This document shows, in pieces, positions 34,824 through 46,600 of a stretch of DNA of 64,000 bases. Source of the DNA: Sphingomonas sp. S2-65 (GTDB lineage Bacteria; Pseudomonadota; Alphaproteobacteria; Sphingomonadales; Sphingomonadaceae); the NCBI RefSeq assembly GCF_021513175.1, contig NZ_CP090953.1:1817001-1881000 (forward strand), given 5' to 3'. The notes beneath the pieces are model-generated. The model made no database searches and had not been told where the DNA came from. It saw only the letters and a program-made list of their open reading frames with translations. How positions within the stretch are numbered: position 1 is the stretch's first letter; each line of letters begins with the position of its first letter. Both the position numbers and the translations under genes were made by a program.

Positions 34824-36350
34824 TTGGCCTTTCAGAATGTAGTCGGCTCGCCAGTGCGCCCGCCGCTGCTTCGGCGCTTCTCCTGGCGCCTGCCCTCTCA
34901 GAACATGCAGCTTGCCCTGCTGCTACTGGCAGCAGCGTTTCTTATCCGCTTGCCGCAGTTTGGGAACTCTCTGTTCGGTGAAGATGAGCAGTTCTACCTG
35001 CTGGTCGGCGAGCGCATGCTCCATGGTTCGGTTCCTTACGTCGACATCTGGGATCGCAAGCCGTTCGGCCTTTTTGCGCTTTTCGCATCATTTTGGCTGA
35101 TCAATTCAGACGGCTTTCTGGTTGCACAGACTGCCGCGACGCTTTCAGCCGCTTCAACCGCCTTCGTCATCGCGCTGATCGCATGTCGTTTCACGAACGT
35201 TGCCGCTGCAGCCGGCGCCGGCATCTTCTATCTGCTGCTCCTCTCCGTCCTCGGCGGCGACGCTGCCCAGACGCCGGTCTTCTATAATCTGCTGATCGTC
35301 ACGGCCGCCTGGCTGATCCTCCCGACGAACCACGCGCTAGATGGCCGGCAGGACATGAAGCGTGCGATGGCCGCGATGCTGCTTTGTGGGATCGCCATTC
35401 AGATCAAGACGAATGCCGTTTTTGAGGGGGTGTGCTTTGGTTGCTGGTTGATGGTCCGCATGTGGGGGCGCGTGCCCGTGGCCCTGCTTCTCCAGCGCGC
35501 CACAGCTTTTGCGGTGATCGGCCTGGCTCCCACTTTGATGGTGGCGGCCGGCTATGCGTGGATCGGTCACTTCGACAGCTGGTGGTTCGCCAACATGGTG
35601 TCGCAACTGCAGAAAGAAGGCGGACTGTCACCAGATGCGCTGCAGCGGCTTCTCGGCCTTGCACCAAGCTTGGTGATGTTGGCGGTCGTCGGCATACTTG
35701 GCACGCTTCGGCTCAAGCCTTCGGGGACTCGCACGTTCTTGGTCGCTTGGGCGATGTGCGCATTTGCGGACACGTTCGTACTGGGCAATTTCTGGCGGCA
35801 CTATACGCTGCCTTTCACGATTCCGGCAGCGATCTTGTCCGCGCCCCTGTTCGCGATGCCGCGGGTCGGGTTGGCGGTATTCCTGTCCCTTTCCGCTTGG
35901 CCACTGGTCGACTCGCAGATCTTTGACCGCATTGATGAAGCGCAGGGGCGCGACGTTCTAAACACCACCCTCGCAGCCATTCCTAGCGACGCACCGACAC
36001 AGTGCCTGCTCGGCTACGAGGTTCCGGCAGCCTATTATGTTCTGACGCACGCCTGCCTGGTGACGCCGTACCTGTTCATCGATCAACTACGATCCTCGGC
36101 GGAAGCTCCCGCGCTGCCCGTGCCTGCCCATTTGGCACTGCGTCAGGCGCTGCAACGCCGCCCAGGCACAATCTTGACCGTCGCAAACTCCCACTGGGCG
36201 ATGCGCAACCACACCAATGATGCGCTGCTCGCGAAGACCTTGCGTCAGGAGTACCGGCTCATCGCGCATTTGCCTTTCCGAAGGACAGCTCAGTACCAAC
36301 AAATCTTGCTTGTCTGGCGTCGGACAGACCTTCCGGTCAAGCAACTCTGA
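34824..36350 (+). CDS. GT39/ArnT-like membrane glycosyltransferase
   Basis: 508 residues from TTG 34824 (SD GGAG); ATG 34905 is an alternative. It is a polytopic protein with about 9-11 hydrophobic segments. After the first helix comes FGNSLFGEDEQFYLLVGERM, whose acidic pair (EDE) sits where GT-C enzymes such as PMT/ArnT have the catalytic Asp, followed by VPYVDIWDRKPFGLFALFA. It probably transfers a sugar from a polyprenyl-phosphate donor in the periplasm. Codon use is more AT-tolerant than in the atp genes, suggesting a different history. Confidence 0.7.
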   Translation: MAFQNVVGSPVRPPLLRRFSWRLPSQNMQLALLLLAAAFLIRLPQFGNSLFGEDEQFYLLVGERMLHGSVPYVDIWDRKPFGLFALFASFWLINSDGFLVAQTAATLSAASTAFVIALIACRFTNVAAAAGAGIFYLLLLSVLGGDAAQTPVFYNLLIVTAAWLILPTNHALDGRQDMKRAMAAMLLCGIAIQIKTNAVFEGVCFGCWLMVRMWGRVPVALLLQRATAFAVIGLAPTLMVAAGYAWIGHFDSWWFANMVSQLQKEGGLSPDALQRLLGLAPSLVMLAVVGILGTLRLKPSGTRTFLVAWAMCAFADTFVLGNFWRHYTLPFTIPAAILSAPLFAMPRVGLAVFLSLSAWPLVDSQIFDRIDEAQGRDVLNTTLAAIPSDAPTQCLLGYEVPAAYYVLTHACLVTPYLFIDQLRSSAEAPALPVPAHLALRQALQRRPGTILTVANSHWAMRNHTNDALLAKTLRQEYRLIAHLPFRRTAQYQQILLVWRRTDLPVKQL

Positions 36351-36451
36351 CGAGCGGTCGACCTCGGCGAACGGCCGGGAAGCCTTTGGTTAGGCAAATC
36401 TAAATCCTTGCGCGCTACCTCTACCGGCAACCCGGGGTCATAGAGTTTGCA

Positions 36452-38017
36452 ATGAGCGCTTTTGGTCGACGCAGTGGAATGAGTGGCCCGGGAAGCGGGC
36501 GTCCGGCTTTCGGAGTCGCACGTCCGATGCAGGGCTCCGGCCCGGCGTCGTCGCGCCCGGAACCCTCGGCACTGGGGGGTGATCAATTCCCCCCCTTGAA
36601 CGCCGTCCCGCTCCCGGGTGCCGCCAGCGCCTCCCCTGATCCGTTCGCGCAACAGGATCCGACCGGCCCCAGCCTGGCGAGCAGCGATGCGATGCAGCGG
36701 CTTGCCGACCGCCAGGCCGCATCGGGCGACGCAGGCAATTCGCGAATGGAAGGTTTCGAGGCCTCGATCCACCGCATCAAGGAACAGGTGCTGCCGCGCC
36801 TGCTGGAGCGCGTCGATCCCGAAGCGGCCGCGACCCTGTCCAAGGATGAACTGGCGGAGGAATTCCGCCCGATCATCGGCGAAGTGCTCGCCGAGCTCAA
36901 GCTGACCCTCAACCGTCGCGAGCAGTTCGCGCTGGAAAAGGTGCTGGTCGATGAACTGCTCGGGCTCGGGCCGCTTGAGGAACTGCTTGCCGATCCGGCC
37001 ATCTCCGACATCATGGTCAATGGCCCGGAGCAGACCTTCATCGAGCGCAAGGGCAAGCTCGAACTCGCCAACATCCAGTTCCGCGACGAGGAGCATCTGT
37101 TCCAGATCGCCCAGCGAATCTGCAACTCGGTCGGCCGCCGCGTCGACCAGACGACACCGCTTGCCGACGCCCGCCTCAAGGACGGCAGCCGCGTCAACGT
37201 GATCGTGCCGCCGCTCAGCCTGCGCGGCACGGCGATCTCGATCCGTAAATTCTCGGCCAAGCCGATCACGCTCGACATGATGGCCAAGGGCGGGTCCATG
37301 TCCGACAAGATGGCGACGATGCTGAAGATCGCCGGCGCCAGCCGCTTCAACGTCGTCATCTCGGGCGGTACCGGTTCGGGCAAGACGACGATGCTCAACG
37401 CCCTGTCGAAGATGATCGACCCGGGCGAGCGCGTGCTGACCATCGAGGACGCCGCCGAACTCCGCCTGCAGCAGCCGCACTGGCTGCCGCTCGAAACCCG
37501 CCCGCCGAACCTGGAGGGCCAGGGCGAGATCACGATCCGCGACTTGGTCAAGAACGCGCTGCGTATGCGCCCGGATCGCATCATCCTGGGCGAAATTCGT
37601 GGATCCGAGTGCTTCGACATGCTCTCGGCGATGAACACCGGTCACGACGGCTCGATGTGCACGCTCCACTCCAACTCCCCGCGCGAAGCGCTGGCGCGTA
37701 TGGAGAACATGGTGATGATGTCGGACATCAAGGTGCCCAAGGAAGCGATCTCGCGCCAGATCGCCGACTCGGTCGACTTGATCATCCAGGTGAAGCGCCT
37801 GCGCGACGGTTCGCGCCGCGTGACCAACGTCACCGAAGTGATCGGCATGGAAGGCCCGGTGATCGTCACCCAGGAGCTGTTCAAGTTCGAATATCTCGAC
37901 GAGAGCGCCGACGGGAAGATCATCGGCGAGTACCGGTCGATGGGCCTGCGCCCCTACACTCTGGAAAAGGCCAAGCAGTACGGATTCGACCAGGCGATGC
38001 TCGAGGCGTGCCTCTGA
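36452..38017 (+). CDS. cpaF: CpaF/TadA-type secretion ATPase
   Basis: 521 residues. A disordered Gly/Pro/Ser-rich N-terminus (about 1-95) precedes the type II/IV secretion ATPase core: LLGLGPLEELLADPAISDIM, Walker A VISGGTGSGKTTMLNAL, Asp box (TIEDAAELRLQQPHWL), Walker B/His box (MRPDRIILGEIRGSECFDML, GHDGSMCTLHSNSPREAL). It powers Tad/Flp pilus assembly. No other tad/cpa gene is adjacent in the window, so the pilus genes must be elsewhere or the ATPase serves another machine. Confidence 0.9.
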   Translation: MSAFGRRSGMSGPGSGRPAFGVARPMQGSGPASSRPEPSALGGDQFPPLNAVPLPGAASASPDPFAQQDPTGPSLASSDAMQRLADRQAASGDAGNSRMEGFEASIHRIKEQVLPRLLERVDPEAAATLSKDELAEEFRPIIGEVLAELKLTLNRREQFALEKVLVDELLGLGPLEELLADPAISDIMVNGPEQTFIERKGKLELANIQFRDEEHLFQIAQRICNSVGRRVDQTTPLADARLKDGSRVNVIVPPLSLRGTAISIRKFSAKPITLDMMAKGGSMSDKMATMLKIAGASRFNVVISGGTGSGKTTMLNALSKMIDPGERVLTIEDAAELRLQQPHWLPLETRPPNLEGQGEITIRDLVKNALRMRPDRIILGEIRGSECFDMLSAMNTGHDGSMCTLHSNSPREALARMENMVMMSDIKVPKEAISRQIADSVDLIIQVKRLRDGSRRVTNVTEVIGMEGPVIVTQELFKFEYLDESADGKIIGEYRSMGLRPYTLEKAKQYGFDQAMLEACL

Positions 38018-38085
38018 CGCGCTGATCCGGCCTCTCGGGGCCGGGGAGGATTGAAGGCCGGGCCTTGCAGCCGCTAAATAGCGGC

Positions 38086-39231
38086 ATGTTCACGACGCTG
38101 CTGCTTCCCGCCATGATCGCCGTCCAGCCGCAGGCGAGTACGCAGCTTGCGAACGATGCCGAGTCGCGCTGGGTGCCCTTCGAGCTGACCGCGGGCAATC
38201 AGTTGCGCTTCGCGATCCAGGTCAATGGCCGCCCCGCCTTCGCGATACTGGACAGCGGCGTCACCGACAGCTTCGTCACCGCCGCCTTCGCCGACCGGAT
38301 CGGGCTCAAGGCGCGCGCCCGCGAACAGGCGACTGCGATCGGCGGCTCGGTCGAGATCGGCTGGGCGCGCGGTGGGACCATCGCGTTTGGCGGCCTCACG
38401 CGCGCCGGCAGCCGTATCGGCATCTCGGGAGCCGAGGGCCTGTTTCCGTTCGGGGCGGACATGTTCGTCGGGGCCGACGTGCTGTCCTGCTGCGCGCTCG
38501 ACATCGATTACGACGCGCGACGCTTCCGCCTGTTGCCGAGCGGGCGCATGCCGTTCACCGGCACCACTGTGCCGCTGTCGCGCGCCAGCACCGGGCTGTT
38601 CCGCTCGGAAGTGAGCGTCGCGGGGCATCGCCTGCGGCCGGTGGTGGTCGACACGGGCGACGGCTCCAGCCTCACCATCAGCCGCGCGAACTGGATCGCC
38701 GCCGGGCTCGGAAACACGCGGCTCACCACGACCCTCGGCTGGGGCATGGGCGGCGTTTCGATCGCCGACACGGCGGTGGTGTCCCCGGTGGCGCTCGGCA
38801 CGCTCGCGGTGCCCGAGTCGGAGATCCGTATCGAGGATCCGGGCGGGTTTCTGACAATCAGCAGCAGCGCGGGCCGGATCGGCAGCGGGTTGCTGATGCG
38901 CTTCCGCGTGCTGATGGACCCCGGGGCCGGCCGCATGGTGCTGCGTCCGGGGCAGCAGATCGACGCGCCGGTCATCCGCTCCACCAGCGGGCTGTTGATG
39001 CACCAGGATCCGACTCAGCTTCGCGTGATCCACGTCATGCGCAATTCGCCCGCAGCCGCTGGCGGTTGGCGTGACGGCGAGGCGATCTGCGACGTCAACG
39101 GCGTGGCCGTGGCGGACCTGACTCGGCTGGGCGGCGCCATCAACTGGGGCGCAGGCGCGCCGGGCACGACCGTCCGGCTCACGCTGTGCGACGGCACCAG
39201 GCGCAGCCTGACGCTGCGCCGCTTCTACTGA
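38086..39231 (+). CDS. Exported retropepsin-like aspartic protease with PDZ domain
   Basis: 381 residues from ATG 38086; TTG 38065 upstream has a better SD (GAAGG). Signal peptide MFTTLLLPAMIAVQPQA. Two aspartic motifs are present in one chain: AFAILDSGVTDSFVTAAFAD and PVVVDTGDGSSLTISRANW, so it can form a pepsin-like dimeric active site intramolecularly. C-terminal PDZ-type region: VIHVMRNSPAAAGGWRDGEA, ICDVNGVAVADLTRLGGAIN. Probable periplasmic protease. A hairpin GCCGCTA-AA-TAGCGGC lies immediately before the ATG. Confidence 0.75.
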   Translation: MFTTLLLPAMIAVQPQASTQLANDAESRWVPFELTAGNQLRFAIQVNGRPAFAILDSGVTDSFVTAAFADRIGLKARAREQATAIGGSVEIGWARGGTIAFGGLTRAGSRIGISGAEGLFPFGADMFVGADVLSCCALDIDYDARRFRLLPSGRMPFTGTTVPLSRASTGLFRSEVSVAGHRLRPVVVDTGDGSSLTISRANWIAAGLGNTRLTTTLGWGMGGVSIADTAVVSPVALGTLAVPESEIRIEDPGGFLTISSSAGRIGSGLLMRFRVLMDPGAGRMVLRPGQQIDAPVIRSTSGLLMHQDPTQLRVIHVMRNSPAAAGGWRDGEAICDVNGVAVADLTRLGGAINWGAGAPGTTVRLTLCDGTRRSLTLRRFY

Positions 39232-39237
39232 GCCGCC

Positions 39238-39426
39238 CTAGCGCAGGTTCAAGGCGACGCTGACCAGGATCAAGGCCGCCAGCAGCGCGAGAAGCTGGAT
39301 GAGCGGCCAGGGCACCAGGCCGACGCGGTCCAGGTCCTTCCGATTGCGGCGGCGGTGCTCGCCAATGCCGCTCGCGATCGCCACCGTCACGGCCGCCCCT
39401 GCCCCTATCCACAGTTCAGGATGCAC
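39238..39426 (-). CDS. Small two-helix membrane protein
   Basis: 62 residues from GTG 39426 (TTG 39432 also possible; AAGGA lies upstream). First hydrophobic segment LWIGAGAAVTVAIASGI, a basic loop (EHRRRNRKDLDRVG), and second segment WPLIQLLALLAALILVSVAL. Convergent with the protease gene, 6 bases apart. Function unknown. Confidence 0.65.
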   Translation of the reverse strand: MHPELWIGAGAAVTVAIASGIGEHRRRNRKDLDRVGLVPWPLIQLLALLAALILVSVALNLR

Positions 39427-39526
39427 GCGCAAAGGTCCTTGGATGCGATGAGGCTGCTACTGCACGACCATAACTCAAGTTGGTCACCAACGAACCCTTA
39501 ACCATTGCGCTTTACCAATATTCTTC

Positions 39527-40588
39527 GTGCCACGTCGAATCCGCTCCCTCCTGTCGGTCCTTCGCGATGAAGTCGACACCTATGCCAGCACGAGCGAGGA
39601 GATCGCCGCGCGAACCAACCTGCTTGCGCTGAACGCGGCGATCGAGGCGGCGAGGTCCGGCGAGGCCGGACGCGGCTTTTCGGTGGTCGCTCAGGAGGTA
39701 AAGGCACTGGCCCAGCAGGCGCGGACCGCCAGCCACGATTTCCGCTCGGAAGTGCGCGAGCGGCTGGCACTCGGCGCCGGCATCGCCGACGAGATGGTGA
39801 ACGAGATCGAGGGCACCCGCCTTGTCGAGCTCGCCCAGGCACTCATCCAGAACGTCACGCGCCATCTGTACGGGCGCAGCATCGACCTGCGCATCATGGC
39901 ATCCGACGCGGAGGTCATCGAAGCGACGCTCGATCCGACCCCCGAGAAACTGGCGGCGGCGCAGGCGCGCCTCGCCCTCTTCACGGCCACCTCGCCTTAT
40001 TATCTCAATGCCTTCGTCGCCGATGCCGACGGGCGCGTGCTGCTCACGTCGGATCCGAACGCCCGCGTCCGCACGACGAACCTCAGCACCGCGTCGCAGT
40101 TCCTGAAGGCCATGGCGAGCACGCAGCGCGAACAATGGTTCACCGACGAGGTATGGCAGAATCCCTGGTCGGATCACCGCGCCGTCCTCGTGTTCGTCAC
40201 CGGCATCCGGCCGCGCGGGCAATCTGGGGTTCCGGCCGGCGTGTTCTATGTCGAATTCGACTGGCAGGGCCACATCCCCGCGATCATCTCCGACCGCACT
40301 CTGTTCGGCGACAAGGATTGGGCACGCACGCATATCTCGATTGTGGACGAAGCAGCGCGCATCGTCGCCGATTCCAGCGGATCGCGCTACGGCGAGGTGC
40401 TGCCGCTTCCCACCAAAGCCGTTCGTGGCGCGGAAGCACGGCCCGACGCCACGATCGCCTTTGCCAGCGCGTCGGACTATCACGGGTTCGACGGGCTAGG
40501 CCTGCGCTGCGTCATCGAGCAGAAGATGCTGAGCGCCGAAGAGATCCGCGCATCGCTCGGCGGCTTCAAGGGACGCCACGCGCCGTGA
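39527..40588 (+). CDS. Soluble methyl-accepting-chemotaxis-like protein with Cache-like sensor
   Basis: 353 residues from GTG 39527, with no clear SD. The N-terminus has the tip of a chemoreceptor signalling domain ([40 protein letters not shown]). The rest is a sensor-like region: [52 protein letters not shown] and [20 protein letters not shown], compatible with a Cache fold. No transmembrane helix or HAMP is found and only a fragment of the signalling hairpin exists, an inverted order for a receptor. It may be a cytoplasmic sensor. Confidence 0.65.
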   Translation: MPRRIRSLLSVLRDEVDTYASTSEEIAARTNLLALNAAIEAARSGEAGRGFSVVAQEVKALAQQARTASHDFRSEVRERLALGAGIADEMVNEIEGTRLVELAQALIQNVTRHLYGRSIDLRIMASDAEVIEATLDPTPEKLAAAQARLALFTATSPYYLNAFVADADGRVLLTSDPNARVRTTNLSTASQFLKAMASTQREQWFTDEVWQNPWSDHRAVLVFVTGIRPRGQSGVPAGVFYVEFDWQGHIPAIISDRTLFGDKDWARTHISIVDEAARIVADSSGSRYGEVLPLPTKAVRGAEARPDATIAFASASDYHGFDGLGLRCVIEQKMLSAEEIRASLGGFKGRHAP

Positions 40589-40592
40589 CGAC

Positions 40593-41162
40593 TCAGCTGG
40601 CGAGCTTCTCGATCTTGTCCTGAAGCCGCGCCAGTTCCGCCTTCAACGCCGCGACGTCGTCCCCGCTTCCCGCCTGCGCTTCGCTCGCCACCGGCGCGGC
40701 AGCGCCCGTGGTCGCCACCGCCGGCTTGAACGCGCTCGCCGCCGCCTCGAACATCGCCATGTTGCGCTTCGCCAATTCGGCGAAGGGCGACCCTGCGAAC
40801 GCCCCTTCCACCGCGGTGCGGAACTGCTCCTGGTTGTGGCGGAAGCTGTCCATCGACGCCTCCAGATAGCCCGGCACCATCGCCTGCATCGAGTCGCCGT
40901 ACAGCGAGATCAGCTGGCGCAGGAAGCTGACCGGCAGCATCGTCTGCCCGCGGGATTCCTCTTCCATGATGATCTGGGTGAGGACGTTGTGGGTGATGTC
41001 CTCGTCCGACTTGGCATCGACCACCTTGAAGTCTCGGCCTTCCTTCGTCATCGCCGCCAGATGCTCCAGCGTGATGTAGGAAGAAGTCTCGGTATTGTAG
41101 AGCCGCCGGTTCGCGTATTTCTTTATGATGACCGGACCGCTTCCAGGTGCTGCCTTCTTCAT
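40593..41162 (-). CDS. phaR: Polyhydroxyalkanoate synthesis repressor PhaR
   Basis: 189 residues. The N-terminal PHB/PHA accumulation regulator domain is very well conserved: PVIIKKYANRRLYNTETSSY, ITLEHLAAMTKEGRDFKVVD, then DITHNVLTQIIMEEESRGQT. Accumulation-regulator repeats follow (LPVSFLRQLISLYGDSMQAM, VPGYLEASMDSFRHNQEQFR). PhaR represses phasin and PHA genes and binds the polymer. It is divergent from a PhaC-like hydrolase (13 bases between starts), which it may regulate. Confidence 0.95.
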   Translation of the reverse strand: MKKAAPGSGPVIIKKYANRRLYNTETSSYITLEHLAAMTKEGRDFKVVDAKSDEDITHNVLTQIIMEEESRGQTMLPVSFLRQLISLYGDSMQAMVPGYLEASMDSFRHNQEQFRTAVEGAFAGSPFAELAKRNMAMFEAAASAFKPAVATTGAAAPVASEAQAGSGDDVAALKAELARLQDKIEKLAS

Positions 41163-41175
41163 GGGACCCTCTCGC

Positions 41176-42243
41176 GTGTTTGACGGACACCTATCAGATT
41201 TTCATTCCGCGCCGCAACACGGACCGCGTCCGCTCCCCTTGTTTCTTGCGATGCTGCACGACGAAACTGCAGCATCGCCCGAGCGCCGTGCCGCGGCACT
41301 TGCCGGCCTGCGCAGGTATCAGGAGGCGGCGCGTCCCCAACCGCGCCCGTCCAAGCCCGCGATCGCCGCCGCCGGTCGGGCGCGACTGCGCGATTACGGC
41401 GGAAGCGGGCGGCCCGTCGTCTTCGTGCCGTCGCTGATCAACCCACCGCGCGTCCTCGACCTTTCACGCGGCAATTCGCTGCTCCGCTGGCTCGCACGCC
41501 AGGGAGTACGTCCCCTGCTGGTGGATTGGGGCACCCCCACGCCTGCCGATCGCGGCATGGACGTCACTGCGCATGTCGAGGCGCTGCTGCTGCCGATGCT
41601 GCGCAGCCTCGATCGGCCGCCGGTGCTGGTCGGCTATTGCCTGGGCGGCACGCTGGCGATCGCCGCGGCAGGCGCGGTACGGACGGCGGGCGTCGCCACC
41701 ATCGCCGCGCCGTGGCATTTCGGCGGATATGGCGACGCGACCGCGCCCATCGCGAAGCTGTGGTCGCAAGCCCACGCCACCTGCGAGCAGCTCGGCGTGG
41801 TGCCGATGGAAGTGCTTCAGGCGGGTTTTTGGCAGCTGGATCCCGCCCGCACGGTGAGCAAGTTCGAACGTTTCGGCCGGCTGGATCCTGCCAGTCCCGC
41901 CGCCCGCGCCTTCGTCGCGCTGGAGGATTGGGCGAACGGCGGCGCGCCGCTCCCTTACGCCGCCGGGCGCCAGCTGTTCGACGACTTCTTCTCCGCCGAC
42001 CTGTCCGGCACCGGCCGCTGGCAGGTGCAGGGCCGCACCGTCGACCCCGCTGCGCTCGACTGCCCCAGCCTGGCGTTCGTCTCCACTACCGACCGCATCG
42101 TTCCCGGCGCAAGCGCACCCCCTGCCGACGAACGCCGTGAAAGCGCGCTCGGCCATGTCGGAATGGTGGTCGGCAGCCGCGCCCGCGCCGCGCTGTGGCA
42201 GCCATTGGCCGACTGGCTAACCCGCCTGCCCGCGACTAGATAG
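41176..42243 (+). CDS. PhaC-like alpha/beta hydrolase (short)
   Basis: 355 residues from GTG 41176. The core resembles PHA synthase: [40 protein letters not shown], and a lipase-like box with Cys155 ([15 protein letters not shown]), as in true PhaC enzymes, where Cys replaces Ser. It is much shorter than PhaC (~590 residues). The N-terminal domain is absent. A PHA synthase-like or depolymerase function is possible. An Asp (STTDRIVPG) and a late His (LGHVGMVVG) complete a triad. Confidence 0.75.
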   Translation: MFDGHLSDFHSAPQHGPRPLPLFLAMLHDETAASPERRAAALAGLRRYQEAARPQPRPSKPAIAAAGRARLRDYGGSGRPVVFVPSLINPPRVLDLSRGNSLLRWLARQGVRPLLVDWGTPTPADRGMDVTAHVEALLLPMLRSLDRPPVLVGYCLGGTLAIAAAGAVRTAGVATIAAPWHFGGYGDATAPIAKLWSQAHATCEQLGVVPMEVLQAGFWQLDPARTVSKFERFGRLDPASPAARAFVALEDWANGGAPLPYAAGRQLFDDFFSADLSGTGRWQVQGRTVDPAALDCPSLAFVSTTDRIVPGASAPPADERRESALGHVGMVVGSRARAALWQPLADWLTRLPATR

Positions 42244-42277
42244 CGCCCAACCAGAACAGACACCGCAGGAGCCCGCC

Positions 42278-43459
<1,182 letters not shown>

Positions 43460-43646
43460 GATAATACCAATATGAACCTTGAATTAATATTGCGCGCGCC
43501 CCGCCCCTTTGGCAACTAACGGATATAAGGCGTAACATTGCTGCAACACCTCCGCTAGAAACATCGCCGACATAATAATCGTTCTTGCTGGTGGCGGGGG
43601 AAAGCACTTTCATCGCTCCGGGCATCACGCCCAGGGGCAAATAATA

Positions 43647-46600
43647 ATGAAACTTTCTAATCTGATGGGAGCTACCGCGCTTGCTAGCGCAGCCTTCCTC
43701 TTCCCTCAGATCGCATTTGCACAAGGCAGCCAGCCCGTCGAGGCGGCGCCGTGCAATGAGGATCCAAATGGTGGTCCGGACTGCGTGAAGGATGCGACCG
43801 GTGCCGAGGACAACTCTGGAACCGTCACCATCACCGGTTCGCGCATTCGTCGCCCGAACCTGGAATCGACGGTTCCGATCACGTCGCTTTCCGGCGAACA
43901 GTTCTTCGCGCAAGGCGATTCCAACGTCGGCGAAACGCTGAACGAACTGCCCCAGCTGCGCAGCACTTTTTCGCAGCAAAATCCCGGCCTGGGTATCGGC
44001 ATCGCCGGCCTCAACCTGCTCGATCTGCGCGGCCTCGGAACGTCGCGTACGCTCGTCCTGGTAAACGGCCGCCGCCATGTCGCTGCAGACATCCTGAACA
44101 ACGCTGTCTCGCCGGACATCAACAGCATTCCGAACGATCTGATCGAGCGGGTCGACGTCGTGACCGGCGGCAACTCCGCCATCTATGGTTCGGACGCCAT
44201 CGCTGGCGTCGTCAACTTCGTCCTGCGCCGCGATTATGACGGTCTGCAGATCCGCGGGCAGACCGGCATCTCGCCTGACGGCTTCGGCGCGAACCAGTAT
44301 ATCTCTGCGATGGGCGGCAAGAACTTTGCAGATGGCCGCGGCAACGTGACGCTGCATGCCGAATATTCGAACCAGGACCGCGTGTTCGGTTCGGAGCTTC
44401 CGTGGCTCCGGCAGGTCAACGGCACGGGCGTGGTCGATGTGGACCCCTCCGGCCTTACCGGTGGTAGCGATGGATTCCCGGACTCGATCTTCCTTCGCGA
44501 CGTACGCAGCGCGTCGATCAACCGCTTCGGTCTGATCCCGATCAGCCAGCGTGCCACCCAAGCGGGTTGCGGGATCGGCGCAGGCGCCTCCAACGGCCCG
44601 CCCTCATCCGTCGGCGGCACGCCGTACAACTGCACCTATCTGTTCCAGCCCGGCGGCAACCTCGTTGCGCAGACCGGCACGCGCTACGGTGCCGGCATCA
44701 TCGGCGGCATCCTGGGTGGTAACGGACAGACCGGACGCGAAGGCAAGCTGCTCTCCATCCAGCCTGAGGTGAAGCGGTACAATTTCAACCTGCTCGCGCA
44801 CTTCGCGATCAGCGACGCCTTCGAACCCTTCATCGAGGCGAAGTACACGCGCGTCGACGCGGTCGGCAACAACGCAAGCCCAACCGGTATTCAGGGCATT
44901 TTCAGCCAGTTCGACTTCCGCGAACGCACCCGGCTCGACAATCCGTTCCTGACGCCGGCCCAGCGCGGCCAGATCGCCGGTCTCATCCTGGCGTCGGGCT
45001 GCAACACCAGCCTTCAGGTCGCCTGCTCGACTGCAGCGGGTGCGCTTGCTGCACGGTCGGCGACTGCCGGCCAGGGCACGGGCGGTCAGCTCAACGCCGC
45101 CGACATCGCCGCGATCAACGCCGGCACCTATCGCTTCGTCACCGCGCGCTCGCTCGAGGACGTCGGCAATCGCGACGAAGTGTTCCGGCGTGACACCTAC
45201 CGGATCGTCGGCGGCGTGCGCGGCACGTTCAACGAGGATTGGGGTTACGAAGTCTCGTTGAACTACGGCAAATTCGAGCAGACCGTAGACACCAACGGCT
45301 ATGTCGATCGTCAGCGCTTCATGCTCGCGCTCGACGCAGGACGCAATCCGGTGACCGGCGCGATCCAGTGCCGCTCGCAGTTCGACCCGGCCGCTGCCGT
45401 GGCGTTCGACTCCGGCGCATTCCAGACCGGCTCGGCGGGTCGCACCAGCCCGGGCCAGCCCGGCAGGCTCGCGTCCGACGTCGCCGCCTGCGTGGCGTAT
45501 AATCCGTTCGGCAACGCCAACAATCAGGCGGCGGTGAATTACTTCACGCGGAGCATACACACCGACGCGTCGCTTGAGCAGTTCGTCGCATCGGCGTTCG
45601 TCTCGGGCGATCTGAGCCAGTTGTTCGAACTGCCCGGCGGCCCGATCGGGTTCGCGCTCGGTGCAGAATACCGGCGTGAAGATGGCACCTATTTCGACGA
45701 TCCGTTCGTCACCGAGGGTGACGCCACCGCCGGAACGCAGAGCAACACCAACACGGTCGTGATCGGCAATTTTGATCCCCCGGCCTTCACCGTGAAGGAA
45801 CTGTTCGGCGAACTTCGCGTGCCGCTCGTCAAGGACGTGTTCCTTCTGCACGAACTCAGCCTGAGCGGCGCGGCGCGCGTGGCGGACTACAACAACGCCA
45901 CCGGCACCGTCTGGACGTACAATGCGGGCGTCGACTGGGCTCCGGTTCAGGATCTGCGGTTCCGCGCGAACTATAGCCGCGCGGTTCGTTCGCCGAACCT
46001 GTCGGAGTTGTACTTCCCGGCAATCGCGAACTTCGCACCCGGCTTCGTGGATCCTTGCTCGCCCAATCAGCTTGCCAACAACCCGAACCGTCCGGCGAAC
46101 TGCCTGGCACAGGTCGGCGGCAACGCAGCAATCCTTGCCGGCATTCCCAACGTAACGCAGTCGCTGGCCGTCATCAGCGGCAGCAATCCCAACCTTGAAG
46201 AGGAAAAGTCCTCGTCCTGGACGTTCGGCGGCGTGTTCCAGCCCAGGTTCGTTCCTGGCCTGTCGCTCAGCGTCGACTATTACAACATCAAGGTCGAGAA
46301 CGTCATCGTCTCGCTGACTGCGCAGCAGATCGCCAACAACTGCGTCGACCAGCCAACCACCGAGAATGTCTTCTGCGGCCTCTTCCAGCGCTACCTCGGC
46401 CCAACGCCGGGCCCGCTTGCAGAAGTGCAGGGGCAGATTGCCGGCAACACGCTGATCCAGGCCGGTGTGAACTTCGCGGCCCGCAAGCGCCGCGGCATCG
46501 ACACCAACCTGGCATATCGCACCAACCTGGGCAGCAATGTCACGCTCAGCACCAACGTGATCTACACGCACAATCTTCAGATCAGCAACTTCGAGAATCC

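Noticed and set aside
43460..43646. Sigma-70 promoter for the TonB-dependent receptor (TTGGCA and TATAAG elements)
   Set aside because: The two elements are only about 9 bases apart, too close for a promoter, so no promoter was annotated despite the AT-rich upstream region.
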